Shown here: positions 40,235 to 49,356 of the stretch, piece by piece
How the letters are laid out: every line of letters starts with the position of its first letter
Numbering within the stretch: position 1 is the stretch's first letter
Origin: Streptosporangiaceae bacterium
GTDB lineage: Bacteria > Actinomycetota > Actinomycetes > Streptosporangiales > Streptosporangiaceae
Direction of reading: 5' to 3'
Length of the DNA stretch: 64,000 nucleotides
Assembly (NCBI GenBank): GCA_019239975.1
Contig: JAFAZE010000085.1
Location: 1-64,000, forward strand
Made by a program: the position numbers and the translations under genes
Notes under the pieces: generated by a model
Database searches by the model: none
Seen by the model: the letters and a program-made list of their open reading frames with translations, nothing else
What the model was told of the DNA's origin: nothing

Positions 40235-40705
40235 GTGCGGCGAATGGAGGTCGTCGGCGTCCGGGTCGAGATGCCGTCCAACAGCCCGATCGTCCTGCTG
40301 AAGGAGATGCAGGGGGACCGGTACCTGCCCATCTGGATCGGGGCGGTCGAGGCGACTGCCATCGCCTTCGCCCAGCAGGGGATGGTGTCGCTGCGCCCGC
40401 TGACACATGACCTTTTCCGCGACGTGCTGGAGGTGCTCAACGTCCAGTTGCGCACAGTGAACATCACGGCGCTGCGGGACGGCATCTTCTACGCAGATCT
40501 TGTCTTCTCCAACGGGGCGGAGGTCAGCGCCCGGCCGTCGGACTCCATCGCGCTCGCACTGCGGACCGGCGCGTCGATCTTCGCCAGCGACGAGATTCTG
40601 GACGAGGCGGGCGTCGCGATCCCCGACGAACAGGAAGATGAGGTCGAGAAGTTCCGCGAGTTCCTCGACACGATCTCGCCCGAGGATTTCGGCCGATCGA
40701 CCTAA
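40235..40705 (+). CDS. Bifunctional nuclease family protein (DUF151)
   Basis: 156 residues from GTG 40235, chosen because GGAG precedes it and family members begin with MRxxEVVGVRVE; the frame is open to 40175. RRMEVVGVRVEMPSNSPIVLL, YLPIWIGAVEATAIAFAQQG and ARPSDSIALALR are the DUF151 core. Plant and bacterial relatives cleave RNA and DNA, but the cellular role in actinobacteria (Rv1829) is unresolved. It is located between the two MerR genes, a conserved setting. Confidence 0.87.
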   Translation: MRRMEVVGVRVEMPSNSPIVLLKEMQGDRYLPIWIGAVEATAIAFAQQGMVSLRPLTHDLFRDVLEVLNVQLRTVNITALRDGIFYADLVFSNGAEVSARPSDSIALALRTGASIFASDEILDEAGVAIPDEQEDEVEKFREFLDTISPEDFGRST

Positions 40706-40793
40706 ATGTGGCGACGCGCCGTGCGTGGTCGTTGACGGGCCCATCCGCGCTGGCTTACGGTGCGATTGCCGTGGGTAGTCACAGGAGGTGGCC

Positions 40794-41336
40794 GTGGCGG
40801 TAACCAAGGGTGGATCCCGAGCGGTTCAGGGCGCCCTCTTTGACAGCGAGACGGAGATCGGTTACCGCGGCCCCACGGCGTGCAACGCGGCGGGCATCAC
40901 CTACCGGCAGCTTGACTACTGGGCCCGCACCGGCCTGGTCGAGCCGAGCATCCGCGCCGCGCACGGCTCCGGCACGCAGCGGCTGTACGGATTCCGCGAC
41001 ATCCTCGTCCTCAAGGTGGTCAAGCGGCTGCTCGACACCGGGATCTCGCTGCAGCAGATCAGGGCGGCGGTGCAGCACCTGCGGGACCGGGGCACCGAGG
41101 ACCTGGCCCAGGTGACGCTGATGAGCGACGGCGTGAGCGTCTACGAGTGCACCTCGCCGGACGAGGTCGTCGACCTGCTGGCGGGCGGCCAGGGCGTGTT
41201 CGGCATCGCGCTCGGCCGGGTCTGGCAGGAGGTGGCGGGCGAGCTCGCCGAGCTGCCCGCGGTGCGCGCCGAGGACGGCCTGATAGCGACCGGGACCGAC
41301 GAGCTCGCCAGCCGCCGCGCCCAGAAGACGGGGTAG
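40794..41336 (+). CDS. MerR-family regulator (Rv1830-type)
   Basis: 180 residues from GTG 40794; AGGAGG five bases upstream fixes this start over GTG 40788, which overlaps the ribosome site. GYRGPTACNAAGITYRQLDY, WARTGLVEPSIRAAHGSG and TQRLYGFRDILVLKVVKRLL form the winged HTH; a helical effector/dimer part follows. Homologous position to M. tuberculosis Rv1830, linked by others to cell division or growth control. No metal-binding cysteines of classical MerR type are seen. Confidence 0.85.
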   Translation: MAVTKGGSRAVQGALFDSETEIGYRGPTACNAAGITYRQLDYWARTGLVEPSIRAAHGSGTQRLYGFRDILVLKVVKRLLDTGISLQQIRAAVQHLRDRGTEDLAQVTLMSDGVSVYECTSPDEVVDLLAGGQGVFGIALGRVWQEVAGELAELPAVRAEDGLIATGTDELASRRAQKTG

Positions 41337-41388
41337 CCGGTACCCGGCAGTCGGACCAGGTAAGCTGGGCGAACAAGCCAGCGACACC

Positions 41389-41488
41389 GTCCGGGAGAGT
41401 CCCCAGCCTCGCTGGGGCGCCGAAGGGGCAACATCCCCGGAACCTCTCAGGCAACAAGGACCGGGCGGGACAGGCAGCTCTGGAGACA
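41389..41488 (+). ncRNA. Glycine riboswitch (one aptamer)
   Basis: The conserved elements of the glycine aptamer occur in order: CGGGAGAGTC, GCGCCGAAGGGGCAA, CCTCTCAGGCAACAAGGACC and CTCTGGAGA. The arm CCCCAGC/GCTGGGG also fits. It stands about 90 bases upstream of gcvP, the glycine dehydrogenase gene, so glycine binding should switch on glycine cleavage. Only one complete aptamer is visible; the downstream 80 bases are repeats and a ribosome-site hairpin rather than a second aptamer, so this is probably a singlet form with a ghost helix. Confidence 0.92.
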
Positions 41489-41574
41489 GTGTTAGCAACA
41501 CCGGGTTGGCAACACCGGGTTGGCAAACACCGGCGACAGAGGGGGAGCCGTAACTCGCCGTCCGGGGAGGCTCC
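41489..41574 (+). promoter_or_regulatory. Riboswitch expression platform: repeats and a ribosome-site hairpin
   Basis: CAACACCGGGTTGG repeats about three times (41496-41532). Then GGAGCC (41544-41549) can pair with GGCTCC (41569-41574), drawing part of the ribosome site GGGGAGG (41564-41570) into a stem right before the TTG start. This suggests translational control by access to the ribosome site. No U-tract terminator was seen. Confidence 0.5.
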
Positions 41575-44421
41575 TTGATCAACTTCGCTGACCGTCACAT
41601 CGGCCCGTCCGCGGACGAGCAGCGCCAGATGCTCGAGGCGCTCGGCTACGGCTCGCTCGACGAGCTCATCGCGGCGGCCCTCCCCGAGGGGACCCAGACG
41701 CCGGGCTTGTCCCTTCCCCCCGCGCTGACCGAGGCCGAGGCGCTCGCCGAGCTGCGCCGGCTGGCCGGGCGCAACCAGGTGCGGACCTCGATGATCGGGC
41801 TCGGCTACCACGACACGATCACGCCCGCGGTCATCCGCCGCAACCTGCTGGAGAACCCCGCCTGGTACACCGCGTACACGCCCTACCAGCCGGAGATCTC
41901 CCAGGGCAGGCTGGAGGCCCTGCTGAACTTCCAGACGATGGTCGCCGACCTCACCGCGCTGCCGGTGGCGGGCGCGTCGCTGCTGGACGAGGCGACGGCG
42001 GCTGCGGAGGCGATGACGCTGGCGCGGCGTGCGGCGGGCCGCGGCAGGGTTTTCCTCGCCGACGCGGACTGCCTGCCGCAGACGCTCAGCGTGCTGCGCA
42101 CCCGCGCGGAGCCGCTCGGCATCGAGCTGGCGGTGGCGCCGGTGACCGCCGGGACGTCGTTCGACGGCGTGTTCGGCGTGCTGCTGCCGTACCCGGGCGC
42201 GTCGGGCGCCGTCAGGGACCTGACCGAGGTCATCGCGGCGGCCCATGACGGCGGCGCGCTCGTCGCGGTGGCCGCCGACCTGCTGGCGCTGACGCTGCTG
42301 AAACCCCCCGGCGAGCTCGGGGCGGATATCGCGCTCGGCTCGGCGCAGCGGTTCGGCGTGCCGATGTTCTACGGCGGGCCGCACGCCGCGTACATGTCGG
42401 TCCGCCACGAACTGCGGCGCCAGCTCCCCGGGCGGCTGGTCGGCGTCTCGGTCGACGCGGACGGCAAGCCCGCCTACCGGCTGGCGCTGCAGGCACGCGA
42501 GCAGCACATCCGCCGCGAGCGTGCCACCAGCAACATCTGCACCGCGCAGGTGCTGCTCGCGGTGACCGCGGCGATGTACGCGGCCTACCACGGCCCGGAC
42601 GGGCTGGCGGCCATCGCACGGCACGCGCACCGTAGCGCCGCTGTCCTCGCCGCGACACTGCGCGATCTTGGATACGGAACGGACGGTGGTTTTTTCTTCG
42701 ACGCGATCCGGATCCGCGTGCCGGGGGGCGAGACGGAGGCGGCCGCGGCGGTGCGCCGCGCCCGCGAAGCCGGCTATGACCTGTACCCAGCCGGTGACGG
42801 CCGGATCGGCGTCGCCTGCGACGAGACGACCACGGACGACCAGCTCCGTGGCGTGGTGGCGGCGATCACGGGGAGCGTTCCGGCGGCCGGCGCACCGCCC
42901 GCCGGAACGCCAGGAAGCGGCGTGCGGCTCGCCGAAGCCGTCCCGGACGCGCTGCCGCCCGGCCTGCTGCGCACCTCGCAGTACTTGACCCACCCGGTGT
43001 TCAGCGAGCACCGCAGCGAGACCGCGATGCTGCGCTACCTGCGGCGGCTGGCGGACATGGATGTGGCGCTCGACCGGTCGATGATCCCGCTCGGCTCCTG
43101 CACGATGAAGCTGAACGCCGCAGCGGAGATGGAGCCCATCAGCTGGCCGGAGTTCGCCGGGCTGCACCCGTTCTCGCCCGGCCAGGAGGGCTACGCGGAG
43201 CTGATCGCCTCGCTGGAGCGGTGGCTGGCGGAGATCACCGGTTACGACGCCGTCTCGGTTCAGCCGAACGCGGGCTCCCAGGGCGAGCTGGCAGGCCTGC
43301 TCGCGATCCGCGGGTATCACGCCTCGCGCGGCGAGGCCTCCCGCGACGTCTGCCTCATCCCCGAGTCGGCGCACGGCACGAACGCCGCCAGCGCGGTGCT
43401 CGCCGGGCTGCGGGTGGCGGTCGTCAGGTGCGGCGCCGACGGCGCCATCGACGTGGGTGACCTGCGGGCGAAGCTGGACACCCACGCGGGGTGCGTCGCG
43501 GCGATCATGCTGACCTACCCGAGCACGGCCGGGGTCTACGAGACCACCGTGACCGAGGTCAGCGATCTGGTGCACGCCGCGGGCGGCCAGGTCTACATCG
43601 ACGGCGCGAACATGAACGCGCTCGCCGGCCTGGCAACGCCCGTTTCGTTTGGTGCCGATGTTTCGCACCTGAACCTGCACAAGACCTTCTGCATACCGCA
43701 CGGCGGCGGCGGTCCGGGCGTGGGCCCGGTCGCGGCCCGCGCGCACCTGGCCCCGTTCCTGCCCGGCGGGGATGCTGGACCCGCAGGAGGGCCGGTCGCC
43801 GCCGCCCCTTACGGGTCGGCGGGAATCCTGCCGATCTCATGGGCCTACATCGCGATGATGGGCGCCCCCGGGCTGCGCGCGGCGACCCAGGTGGCCGTGC
43901 TGTCGGCGAACTACGTCGCCAGGCGGCTCGCGCCGCACTACCCGGTGCTCTATACCGGGCGCGGCGGGCTGGTGGCGCACGAGTGCGTGATAGACCTGCG
44001 CCGGCTGCCCGGGGGTATCACCGTCGAGGACGTCGCGAAGCGGCTGATCGACTACGGGTTCCACGCCCCGACGATGTCGTTCCCGGTGGCCGGAACGCTC
44101 ATGATCGAGCCGACCGAGAGCGAGAACCTCGCGGAGCTCGACCGGTTCTGCGACGCCATGATCGCGATACGCGGGGAGATAGAACGGATCGCCTCCGGCG
44201 ACTACGACTCCGGCGACAACCCGCTGAAGAACGCGCCGCACACCGCCGAGATGCTGATCTCCAGTGAGTGGAAACACCCCTACACCCAGGTGGAGGCGTC
44301 CTATCCCGCGCCCGGTGACCGCCGCTGGAAGTACTGGCCCCCGGTGCGCCGCATCGACCAGGCCTACGGCGACCGCAACCTCGTCTGCGCCTGCCCGCCC
44401 CCCGAGGCCTTCGAGTCTTGA
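41575..44421 (+). CDS. gcvP: Glycine dehydrogenase (decarboxylating), P-protein
   Basis: 948 residues, full length, from TTG 41575. The N-terminus [18 protein letters not shown], then [40 protein letters not shown], ends with PLP Lys703 in [18 protein letters not shown], all typical. It decarboxylates glycine and loads the aminomethyl group on the lipoyl H-protein. gcvH and gcvT are not in the window, although gcvH adjoins garA in mycobacteria. Controlled by the glycine riboswitch. At 42662-42693 a family 2 repeat codes for [14 protein letters not shown], in a poorly conserved loop. Confidence 0.95.
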   Translation: MINFADRHIGPSADEQRQMLEALGYGSLDELIAAALPEGTQTPGLSLPPALTEAEALAELRRLAGRNQVRTSMIGLGYHDTITPAVIRRNLLENPAWYTAYTPYQPEISQGRLEALLNFQTMVADLTALPVAGASLLDEATAAAEAMTLARRAAGRGRVFLADADCLPQTLSVLRTRAEPLGIELAVAPVTAGTSFDGVFGVLLPYPGASGAVRDLTEVIAAAHDGGALVAVAADLLALTLLKPPGELGADIALGSAQRFGVPMFYGGPHAAYMSVRHELRRQLPGRLVGVSVDADGKPAYRLALQAREQHIRRERATSNICTAQVLLAVTAAMYAAYHGPDGLAAIARHAHRSAAVLAATLRDLGYGTDGGFFFDAIRIRVPGGETEAAAAVRRAREAGYDLYPAGDGRIGVACDETTTDDQLRGVVAAITGSVPAAGAPPAGTPGSGVRLAEAVPDALPPGLLRTSQYLTHPVFSEHRSETAMLRYLRRLADMDVALDRSMIPLGSCTMKLNAAAEMEPISWPEFAGLHPFSPGQEGYAELIASLERWLAEITGYDAVSVQPNAGSQGELAGLLAIRGYHASRGEASRDVCLIPESAHGTNAASAVLAGLRVAVVRCGADGAIDVGDLRAKLDTHAGCVAAIMLTYPSTAGVYETTVTEVSDLVHAAGGQVYIDGANMNALAGLATPVSFGADVSHLNLHKTFCIPHGGGGPGVGPVAARAHLAPFLPGGDAGPAGGPVAAAPYGSAGILPISWAYIAMMGAPGLRAATQVAVLSANYVARRLAPHYPVLYTGRGGLVAHECVIDLRRLPGGITVEDVAKRLIDYGFHAPTMSFPVAGTLMIEPTESENLAELDRFCDAMIAIRGEIERIASGDYDSGDNPLKNAPHTAEMLISSEWKHPYTQVEASYPAPGDRRWKYWPPVRRIDQAYGDRNLVCACPPPEAFES
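42662..42693 (+). repeat. Dispersed repeat family 2, copy inside gcvP
   Basis: GCGATCTTGGATACGGAACG then GACGGTGGTT resembles the other copies (core CGGAACGGACGGTGG equals the 5182 copy apart from single bases). It is translated in frame. Confidence 0.45.
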
Positions 44422-44480
44422 GATCCCGCGGAGGCTTGAGATCCCGCGGAGTCCTGAGATCCTTTCGGGTCTTGAGATCC
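44417..44480 (+). repeat. Degenerate tandem repeat after gcvP
   Basis: Four units like CTTGAGATCCCGCGGAG (17-18 bp period: CTTGAGATCCCGCGGAG, CTTGAGATCCCGCGGAG, CCTGAGATCCTTTCGGG, CTTGAGATCC) begin inside the last gcvP codons, including its stop. Confidence 0.7.
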
Positions 44481-44491
44481 GGGCAGACGGA

Positions 44492-44537
44492 GCAGGACCG
44501 CGTGTAGTGGCGGGAGGAGAACTACACACGGTCCTGC
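44492..44537. terminator. Long hairpin between convergent gcvP and cupin genes
   Basis: GCAGGACCG-c-GTGTAGT pairs with ACTACAC-a-CGGTCCTGC: sixteen pairs and one mismatch around a 12-base loop. With gcvP ending on one side and the cupin gene on the other, a bidirectional terminator is likely. There is no long U-tract. Confidence 0.75.
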
Positions 44538-44595
44538 ATCCAGGGGGCCCGCGGTGTCCGCACAATAGCCGCGGGCTCGGACCGCGCCAGCAGGG

Positions 44596-45087
44596 TCACT
44601 CCTGGCTGGCGACGGGAAAGCTCATGAGCTCGGCAAGGTGCGGCGGGAGCCCGAGGACGACCACGCTCTCCTGCTCCTCGGGATCGGTGCGGGCCACCAC
44701 GGCGATCGTCATGACGTCACTGCGGTTGACCGGCATGTGGGGCGTCCCCGGCGGGATGTACATGAAATCACCGGCCCGGACGATCGTGCGCTGCCGGAGC
44801 CCCGCGCCGTGCCAGACCTCCGTCTCGCCGCTGACCGTGTAGATGGCGGATTCGTGCCCGTTGTGGAAATGCGGAAGCCCCCGCGTGCCGGGCGGGATCG
44901 TGACCACATGCAAACACAGGGCCTGCGCGCCCGCGGACCGGCTGCTGATGCCGGCGGCGAGGCTCACCCCCTGCTTGCCGCCGTAATGCTCCTCGGAGCG
45001 GATGATGACGCAATCTCCTGGCGGGGTGAGATCCGGCTGAGTCGGAGCGCGGTGCAGCCACCCGTCCACCTTGCTTACTCTGAGCAT
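44596..45087 (-). CDS. Cupin-domain protein
   Basis: 163 residues. The first cupin motif reads PHFHNGHESAIYTVSGETEV (the HxH, E and later residues of G(X)5HXH(X)3-4E(X)6G) and the second GDFMYIPPGTPHMPVN, with PGTPH giving the last metal histidine. A single-domain metal-binding beta-barrel; could be an isomerase, dioxygenase-like or ligand-sensing protein. Substrate unknown. It is preceded by a long AT-richer non-coding region that probably contains its promoter. Confidence 0.8.
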   Translation of the reverse strand: MLRVSKVDGWLHRAPTQPDLTPPGDCVIIRSEEHYGGKQGVSLAAGISSRSAGAQALCLHVVTIPPGTRGLPHFHNGHESAIYTVSGETEVWHGAGLRQRTIVRAGDFMYIPPGTPHMPVNRSDVMTIAVVARTDPEEQESVVVLGLPPHLAELMSFPVASQE

Positions 45088-45245
45088 TCGACTGTGTCCT
45101 ATCCGTGATGCCTTACTCTGGCAAGATTATGGCGCTGTGTGCACCTTTGGATACTCTCCGTATAGAAACGTTATCATAACTTTTAGGTAAGCTACTACTA
45201 GCCCGAAGGTTAGATTCAGGCGCGTTTCCCGTCGTCACAGGGATA

Positions 45246-45259
45246 TGCGCAATTGCGCA
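45246..45259. promoter_or_regulatory. 14-bp perfect palindrome
   Basis: TGCGCAATTGCGCA in the divergent cupin/Rieske control region. Such a full dyad suggests a dimeric regulator site; no regulator gene lies directly beside it. Confidence 0.4.
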
Positions 45260-45273
45260 GCAACTTGCACGCG

Positions 45274-45291
45274 CACGGATTACTATCCGTG
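45274..45291. promoter_or_regulatory. 7+4+7 inverted repeat
   Basis: CACGGAT-tact-ATCCGTG, 14 bases after the first palindrome. It could be a second operator or a short RNA hairpin. Confidence 0.4.
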
Positions 45292-45924
45292 AGGTAAGGC
45301 CGCCGCTTGGCCCGAAGTCACGCTCTGTTACCGGAAATCCCGGTTACACTCCGGAATCGGCCCATGTCGGCCGGACTCCCGGAAGCGTCCCGTCCCGCGG
45401 GCCGGCCAACCCGCGCTTCCCGACGTCGTGCGCGCGCAGCTTCCGCCGTGTTCGCTCGGCCCCGAAAACTATAGTAGCTGTATGACGTGATAGAACCCTG
45501 GTTCGATCAGGGTATCGATTCTAGCTCATGCGATGGGCATAGTCCAGTACCAAGGCATAACTTGGCGGGCCGTGGGCAACCCGGCATCCGATGATTGAGT
45601 GCGATTTGGTTCGGATTTCCGACCAGAACAACACGCAATGATGGACTCGGCGAGTGAGCGCGGGGAACGGCCTGGTGGACGCCGTCCAGCGACGGTGGTC
45701 GTGCCGAAGCGGCGGACCAGCCCCTAGGCCTCGATCACCGCCGTCGGCTCGCGCTCAGCTCTGCGAGCACGCGCTCGCGGGCCGGCCGCCGGAGGGCGGC
45801 GACGGTGAGCCGGCACAGAGGTGGTTACGAGCACATTACGTGAGCGCATGAACCGGGCCAGTGCACGGCACGTACTCGTATCCAGGGGAGTGAACCCCAC
45901 CTGCGAGCGCGTGGAGGAATACCT

Positions 45925-46443
45925 GTGACACGAGAGCCACAGCGGAACATGCACGCGACCCGGCGCTGCGTGCTGGCCGGCATGGGCCTGGCAGGCCTCG
46001 CCGGCGCGCTCACCGGCTGCGGTTCCGGCGGCGGCACGCCCTCAGCGGCGAGCGCTACCGGTCCTTACAACGCCCCGCCCGGCTCGGGCTCTGGTTCCGG
46101 GGCAGCGTCCGGTTCCGGCGGTGCTTCCGGTTCCGGCGGTGCTTCCGGTTCCGGTGCTGCCGCGCTGGGACTGACCAGCGAGATTCCCGAGGGCGGCGGC
46201 AGGGTGTTCGCGGCGGCGAAGGTCGTCGTCACCCAGCCCGCGCGCGGTGACTACAAGGCGTTCAGCGCCATCTGCACGCATATGCAGTGCACGGTCGACC
46301 AGGTTTCCAACGGGACCATCCAGTGCCCGTGTCACGGCAGCGCGTTCAGCATCAGCGACGGCCACGTTGTATCGGGGCCGGCGCCCAGCCCGCTACCCGG
46401 CAAATCTATCGATATACGGAACGGGACGATCATTCTCGGCTGA
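45925..46443 (+). CDS. Secreted Rieske [2Fe-2S] lipoprotein
   Basis: 172 residues from GTG 45925 (GGAGG upstream). ATRRCVLAGMGLAGLAGALTGC combines a twin-arginine signal with a lipobox (LTGC, Cys32), so it should be folded in the cytoplasm, exported by Tat and lipid-anchored outside. A Ser/Gly linker (SGSGSGAASGSGGASGSGG) leads to the Rieske fold: CTHMQC (C117, H119, C122) and CPCHGS (C134, C136, H137), with both iron-sulfur ligand pairs and the disulfide cysteines present. Likely an electron carrier for the downstream flavin proteins; not the cytochrome bc1 Rieske, which has an N-terminal membrane anchor and longer fold. Confidence 0.88.
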   Translation: MTREPQRNMHATRRCVLAGMGLAGLAGALTGCGSGGGTPSAASATGPYNAPPGSGSGSGAASGSGGASGSGGASGSGAAALGLTSEIPEGGGRVFAAAKVVVTQPARGDYKAFSAICTHMQCTVDQVSNGTIQCPCHGSAFSISDGHVVSGPAPSPLPGKSIDIRNGTIILG

Positions 46444-46546
46444 GCATGCGATCATCCAGCCAGGCCGTACTGCTCGCTTGTGCTGCCTGTCGGTGAATCC
46501 TGCTACTGCCTGTCGGCGAATCCTGCTAGACGTGAGAGGAGGGGTC

Positions 46547-48016
46547 GTGGCAAGTACCGTTCGCGGGCAAGGGCCGTCTCGCCAGCCCGGTCCCTGGCAC
46601 CCTGCACCACCCCCGCAGGCGGCCCCGCCGCGGGGCAGGCCCACCGGGCCGTCGCATGCGGTGCCCTCGGGGCCGCCGAGAGGCGCCCCGCCTGTTCCGG
46701 TGCTGCCAGCCCCGACCCGGTTCCGGGCGAAAGCCGTACTCGCCGCCATCTGGCTGGGCGCCGCGGCGGTCATCTGGCTCTGGTGGAAGGACACCACCGG
46801 CATCCACGGCCTCGGCGACTGGCTGACCAACGCCGGCCGCATCCTCGGGCTCCTGTCCGGCTACGGCGTCGTGGTTCTGGTAGCGCTGATGGCGCGGCTG
46901 CCGCCGCTCGAGCGCGGCGTGGGCACCGACCGTCTTGCGCGCTGGCACGCGATGGGCGGCAGGTACGTGATCTGGCTGATCAGCGGTCACGCGCTGCTGA
47001 TCATCTGGGGCTACGCGGTCACCGCGAACGTCAACGTGGTGAGCGAGACGGCCACCTTGCTCACCAGGTACTCGGACGTGCTCATGGCCACCGTCGCCTG
47101 GTTCCTGCTGATCGGCGTCGGCATCGTCTCGATGCGCGCCGCGCGGCGGCGGCTGCGCTACGAGACCTGGTACTACCTCCACTTCTACACTTACCTCGCG
47201 GTCGCCCTCGCGTTCAGCCACCAGTTCGCCGACGGCGCGTCGTTCGTGTCCAGCCTGGCCGCACGGTTCTGGTGGTCGGCGCTGTACGGGACCGTCGCCG
47301 GCCTGGTGCTGTGGTTCCGCGTGGTGGCTCCGCTGCACGCGTTCTTCCGGCACGGCTTCGTGGTCAGCGGCGTCAGGGACGAGGCGCCCGGCGTTGTCTC
47401 CATCTACATCCAGGGGTCCCGGCTGCGGGAGCTCTCCGCGGAGCCCGGGCAGTTCTTCCGCTGGCGGTTCCTCACCCGCGAGATGTGGTGGCAGTCGCAC
47501 CCGTACTCGCTGTCGGCGGCGCCGAGCGATGACACGATGCGCATCACAGTGAAGGACCTCGGCGACCACAGCGGCGCGCTGCGCCGGCTCCGGCCCGGCA
47601 CGCGGGTGATGGCGGAGGGCCCCTACGGGGCGTTCACCCCGGACACCGCGGGACGCAACATCCTGCTGCTGGCCGGCGGGGTGGGCATCACGCCGCTGCG
47701 CGCCATGTTCGCCACCCTGCAGGGCAAGGTGACCCTGGTGTACCGGGCGAGCAGCGAGCGGGACATCGTGTTCCGGGACGAGATCGACGCGATCGCCCGC
47801 GCCCGCGGGGCGACCGTGCACTACGTCGTGGGTTCCCGGGCCGAGCTCGGCGCCGACCCGCTGTCCGCGGACGTGCTGCGCAGGCTCGTGCCGGGGCTGC
47901 ACCGGCAGGACGTCTACGTGTGCGGCCCGTCCGGCATGACCGAAGCCGCGGTCGCCGCGCTCACCGAGGCCGGCGTTTCCCGCCGCCGCATCCGCTACGA
48001 GTCATTCGAGTTCTGA
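46547..48016 (+). CDS. Ferric-reductase-like transmembrane protein with FAD/NAD(P) domain
   Basis: 489 residues from GTG 46547 (GAGGAGGGG upstream). A Pro-rich cytoplasmic N-terminus is followed by about six helices of the ferric reductase/MsrQ type, with histidines in ISGHALLIIWGY, YYLHFYTYLAVALAFSHQF that could hold haem. The C-terminal half is a ferredoxin-reductase module: QSHPYSLSAAP (FAD), LLLAGGVGITPLRAMFA (nucleotide phosphate loop) and VYVCGPSGMTEAAV. It likely carries electrons from NAD(P)H via FAD and haem across the membrane to the FMN-binding and Rieske proteins encoded alongside. Confidence 0.87.
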   Translation: MASTVRGQGPSRQPGPWHPAPPPQAAPPRGRPTGPSHAVPSGPPRGAPPVPVLPAPTRFRAKAVLAAIWLGAAAVIWLWWKDTTGIHGLGDWLTNAGRILGLLSGYGVVVLVALMARLPPLERGVGTDRLARWHAMGGRYVIWLISGHALLIIWGYAVTANVNVVSETATLLTRYSDVLMATVAWFLLIGVGIVSMRAARRRLRYETWYYLHFYTYLAVALAFSHQFADGASFVSSLAARFWWSALYGTVAGLVLWFRVVAPLHAFFRHGFVVSGVRDEAPGVVSIYIQGSRLRELSAEPGQFFRWRFLTREMWWQSHPYSLSAAPSDDTMRITVKDLGDHSGALRRLRPGTRVMAEGPYGAFTPDTAGRNILLLAGGVGITPLRAMFATLQGKVTLVYRASSERDIVFRDEIDAIARARGATVHYVVGSRAELGADPLSADVLRRLVPGLHRQDVYVCGPSGMTEAAVAALTEAGVSRRRIRYESFEF

Positions 48017-48029
48017 ACGGAGAATCTTG

Positions 48030-48542
48030 ATGCGCCGGGTATTTCTCGCCATCACAGGGACGATCGCCGGCCTCGTGGCCTTGCTGTCGTTCAAGTCTCA
48101 CAGCGGGATACCGTCGTCCGCGGCGGCCACCGCGGGAACGTCGGGCGGGTCGTCGTCGTCGGCCGGGTCGGCGGGCGGCACGGGTGCCCCGGGTTCTTCG
48201 GCCGCTTCCGGGGTCTCGAATGGCTACAAGGGTGGTTACACGTCGGGCGCGGTAAAGCTGACCGCGGGGGAGAAGTCCGTCCTGGGGAAGGCCGCCAACA
48301 CCGTCTACGGGCCCGTGCAGGTCCAGCTCGTGGTGAGCAACCACAAGATCGTCAACGTCGGGATCCTGCAGCAGCCGCAGGGCACTCCGCATGACCTGCA
48401 GATCGGGCAGCTGTGCTTCCCCACGCTCATCAAGGAGACGATCGCCGCGCAGAGCGGCAAGGTCGACGCGGTCTCGGGCGCCACATACAGCAGCGGCGGG
48501 TATATCCAGTCGCTGCAGAGTGCGGTGGACAAGGGTCTGTGA
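48030..48542 (+). CDS. Exported FMN-binding domain protein
   Basis: 170 residues from ATG 48030 (a TTG three bases earlier is possible; GGAGA precedes). A signal-anchor (RRVFLAITGTIAGLVALLS) and Ser/Gly/Ala linker lead to an FMN-binding domain: VYGPVQVQLVVSNHKIVNVGI and VDAVSGATYSSGGYIQSLQ. Thr152 in SGAT is the expected site of covalent FMN attachment by ApbE, whose gene follows directly. It would be an extracytoplasmic one- or two-electron flavin carrier. Confidence 0.9.
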   Translation: MRRVFLAITGTIAGLVALLSFKSHSGIPSSAAATAGTSGGSSSSAGSAGGTGAPGSSAASGVSNGYKGGYTSGAVKLTAGEKSVLGKAANTVYGPVQVQLVVSNHKIVNVGILQQPQGTPHDLQIGQLCFPTLIKETIAAQSGKVDAVSGATYSSGGYIQSLQSAVDKGL

Positions 48543-49339
48543 GCCTCACCGGTGCCGCAGGTGCCGCGCCGGGGGAGCGGCTGCGGCACGCCGAGCACGT
48601 GATGGGGACCGTGGTGTCCTTCGACGTTCCGGCGTGGGCCGGTTCGGCGACCGGGAGCGGAGCGCTGGGCGACGTGGTGCGCTGGCTGCACTGGGTGGAC
48701 GCCACCTTCTCGCCCTACCGGGAGGACAGCGACGTGAGCCGGCTTGGCCGCGGCGCGGTGACGCTCGCCGAATGCGCGCCGGAGCTGGCCGAGGTACTCG
48801 CCGAATGCGCGGCGGCCGGCGAGCTCAGCGGCGGGTATTTCACCGCCACGCCCGGCGGCCGGCTTGACCCCTCGGGCTACGTGAAGGGCTGGGCGATCGA
48901 GCGCGCCGCCGCGATGCTCACCGCGGCCGGGTCGGCGGACCACTGCGTGAACGGCGGCGGCGACGTGCAGTGTGCGGGCGGCCGCGCGCCGGGGGAGCCG
49001 TGGCGGGTGGGCATCGCCGATCCGTTCCGCCCGGGCGCGCTCGCGCTGGTCGTGGCGGGCCGGGACTTCGCGGTCGCGACGTCCGGCGTGGCCGAGCGCG
49101 GCGCGCACATCATCGACCCGCACACCGGCCGCCCCGCGACCGGGCTCGCGAGCGTCACGGTCATCGGCCCCGTGCTCGCCCGCGCCGACGCGTACGCCAC
49201 GGCCGCCGTCGCCATGGGCGCCGCCGGGGGCGCCGCCGCCCGCGACTGGGCGGAGAGCCTGGACGGCCACGAGGCCTTCGCGATCACCGCCGACGGCTCG
49301 GTGTGGCAGACCAGCGGCTTCGCCGCCTACGTGGCCTAG
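48539..49339 (+). CDS. apbE: FAD:protein FMN transferase
   Basis: 266 residues from GTG 48539, overlapping the FMN-protein stop (GTGA). MGTVVSFDV, DPSGYVKGWAIERAA, NGGGDVQCAG and ATSGVAERGAHIIDPHTGRPA are standard ApbE blocks, including the Mg and FAD-binding residues. It splits FAD and links FMN to a Thr/Ser of exported flavoproteins; the adjacent gene product is the obvious substrate. No signal peptide is apparent, so export or cytoplasmic action remains open. Confidence 0.92.
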   Translation: MSLTGAAGAAPGERLRHAEHVMGTVVSFDVPAWAGSATGSGALGDVVRWLHWVDATFSPYREDSDVSRLGRGAVTLAECAPELAEVLAECAAAGELSGGYFTATPGGRLDPSGYVKGWAIERAAAMLTAAGSADHCVNGGGDVQCAGGRAPGEPWRVGIADPFRPGALALVVAGRDFAVATSGVAERGAHIIDPHTGRPATGLASVTVIGPVLARADAYATAAVAMGAAGGAAARDWAESLDGHEAFAITADGSVWQTSGFAAYVA

Positions 49340-49356
49340 CCCGCGGGCCTTCCTTC

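Larger units (their letters stand above)
45088..45924. other. 837-bp non-coding AT-richer region
   Basis: No gene with codon bias or family likeness on either strand. The first 220 bases are strikingly AT-rich for this genome (ACGTTATCATAACTTTTAGG) and hold two clean palindromes (45246-45259 and 45274-45291). Around 45495-45513 ACCCTG-GTTCGAT-CAGGGT looks like an isolated tRNA T-arm. The stretch separates the divergent cupin and Rieske genes, so both promoters lie here. Low GC suggests foreign origin or an integration scar. Confidence 0.55.

Noticed and set aside
41489-41574. Second glycine aptamer (tandem riboswitch)
   Set aside because: The conserved GGAGAG, CGCCGAAGGGGCAA and CTCTCAGG elements are not repeated; the sequence is a short tandem repeat plus a ribosome-site stem.
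45495-45513. T-arm-like hairpin suggesting a tRNA gene
   Set aside because: The flanks do not form an acceptor stem, and no D-arm or anticodon arm can be folded upstream. At most a relic.
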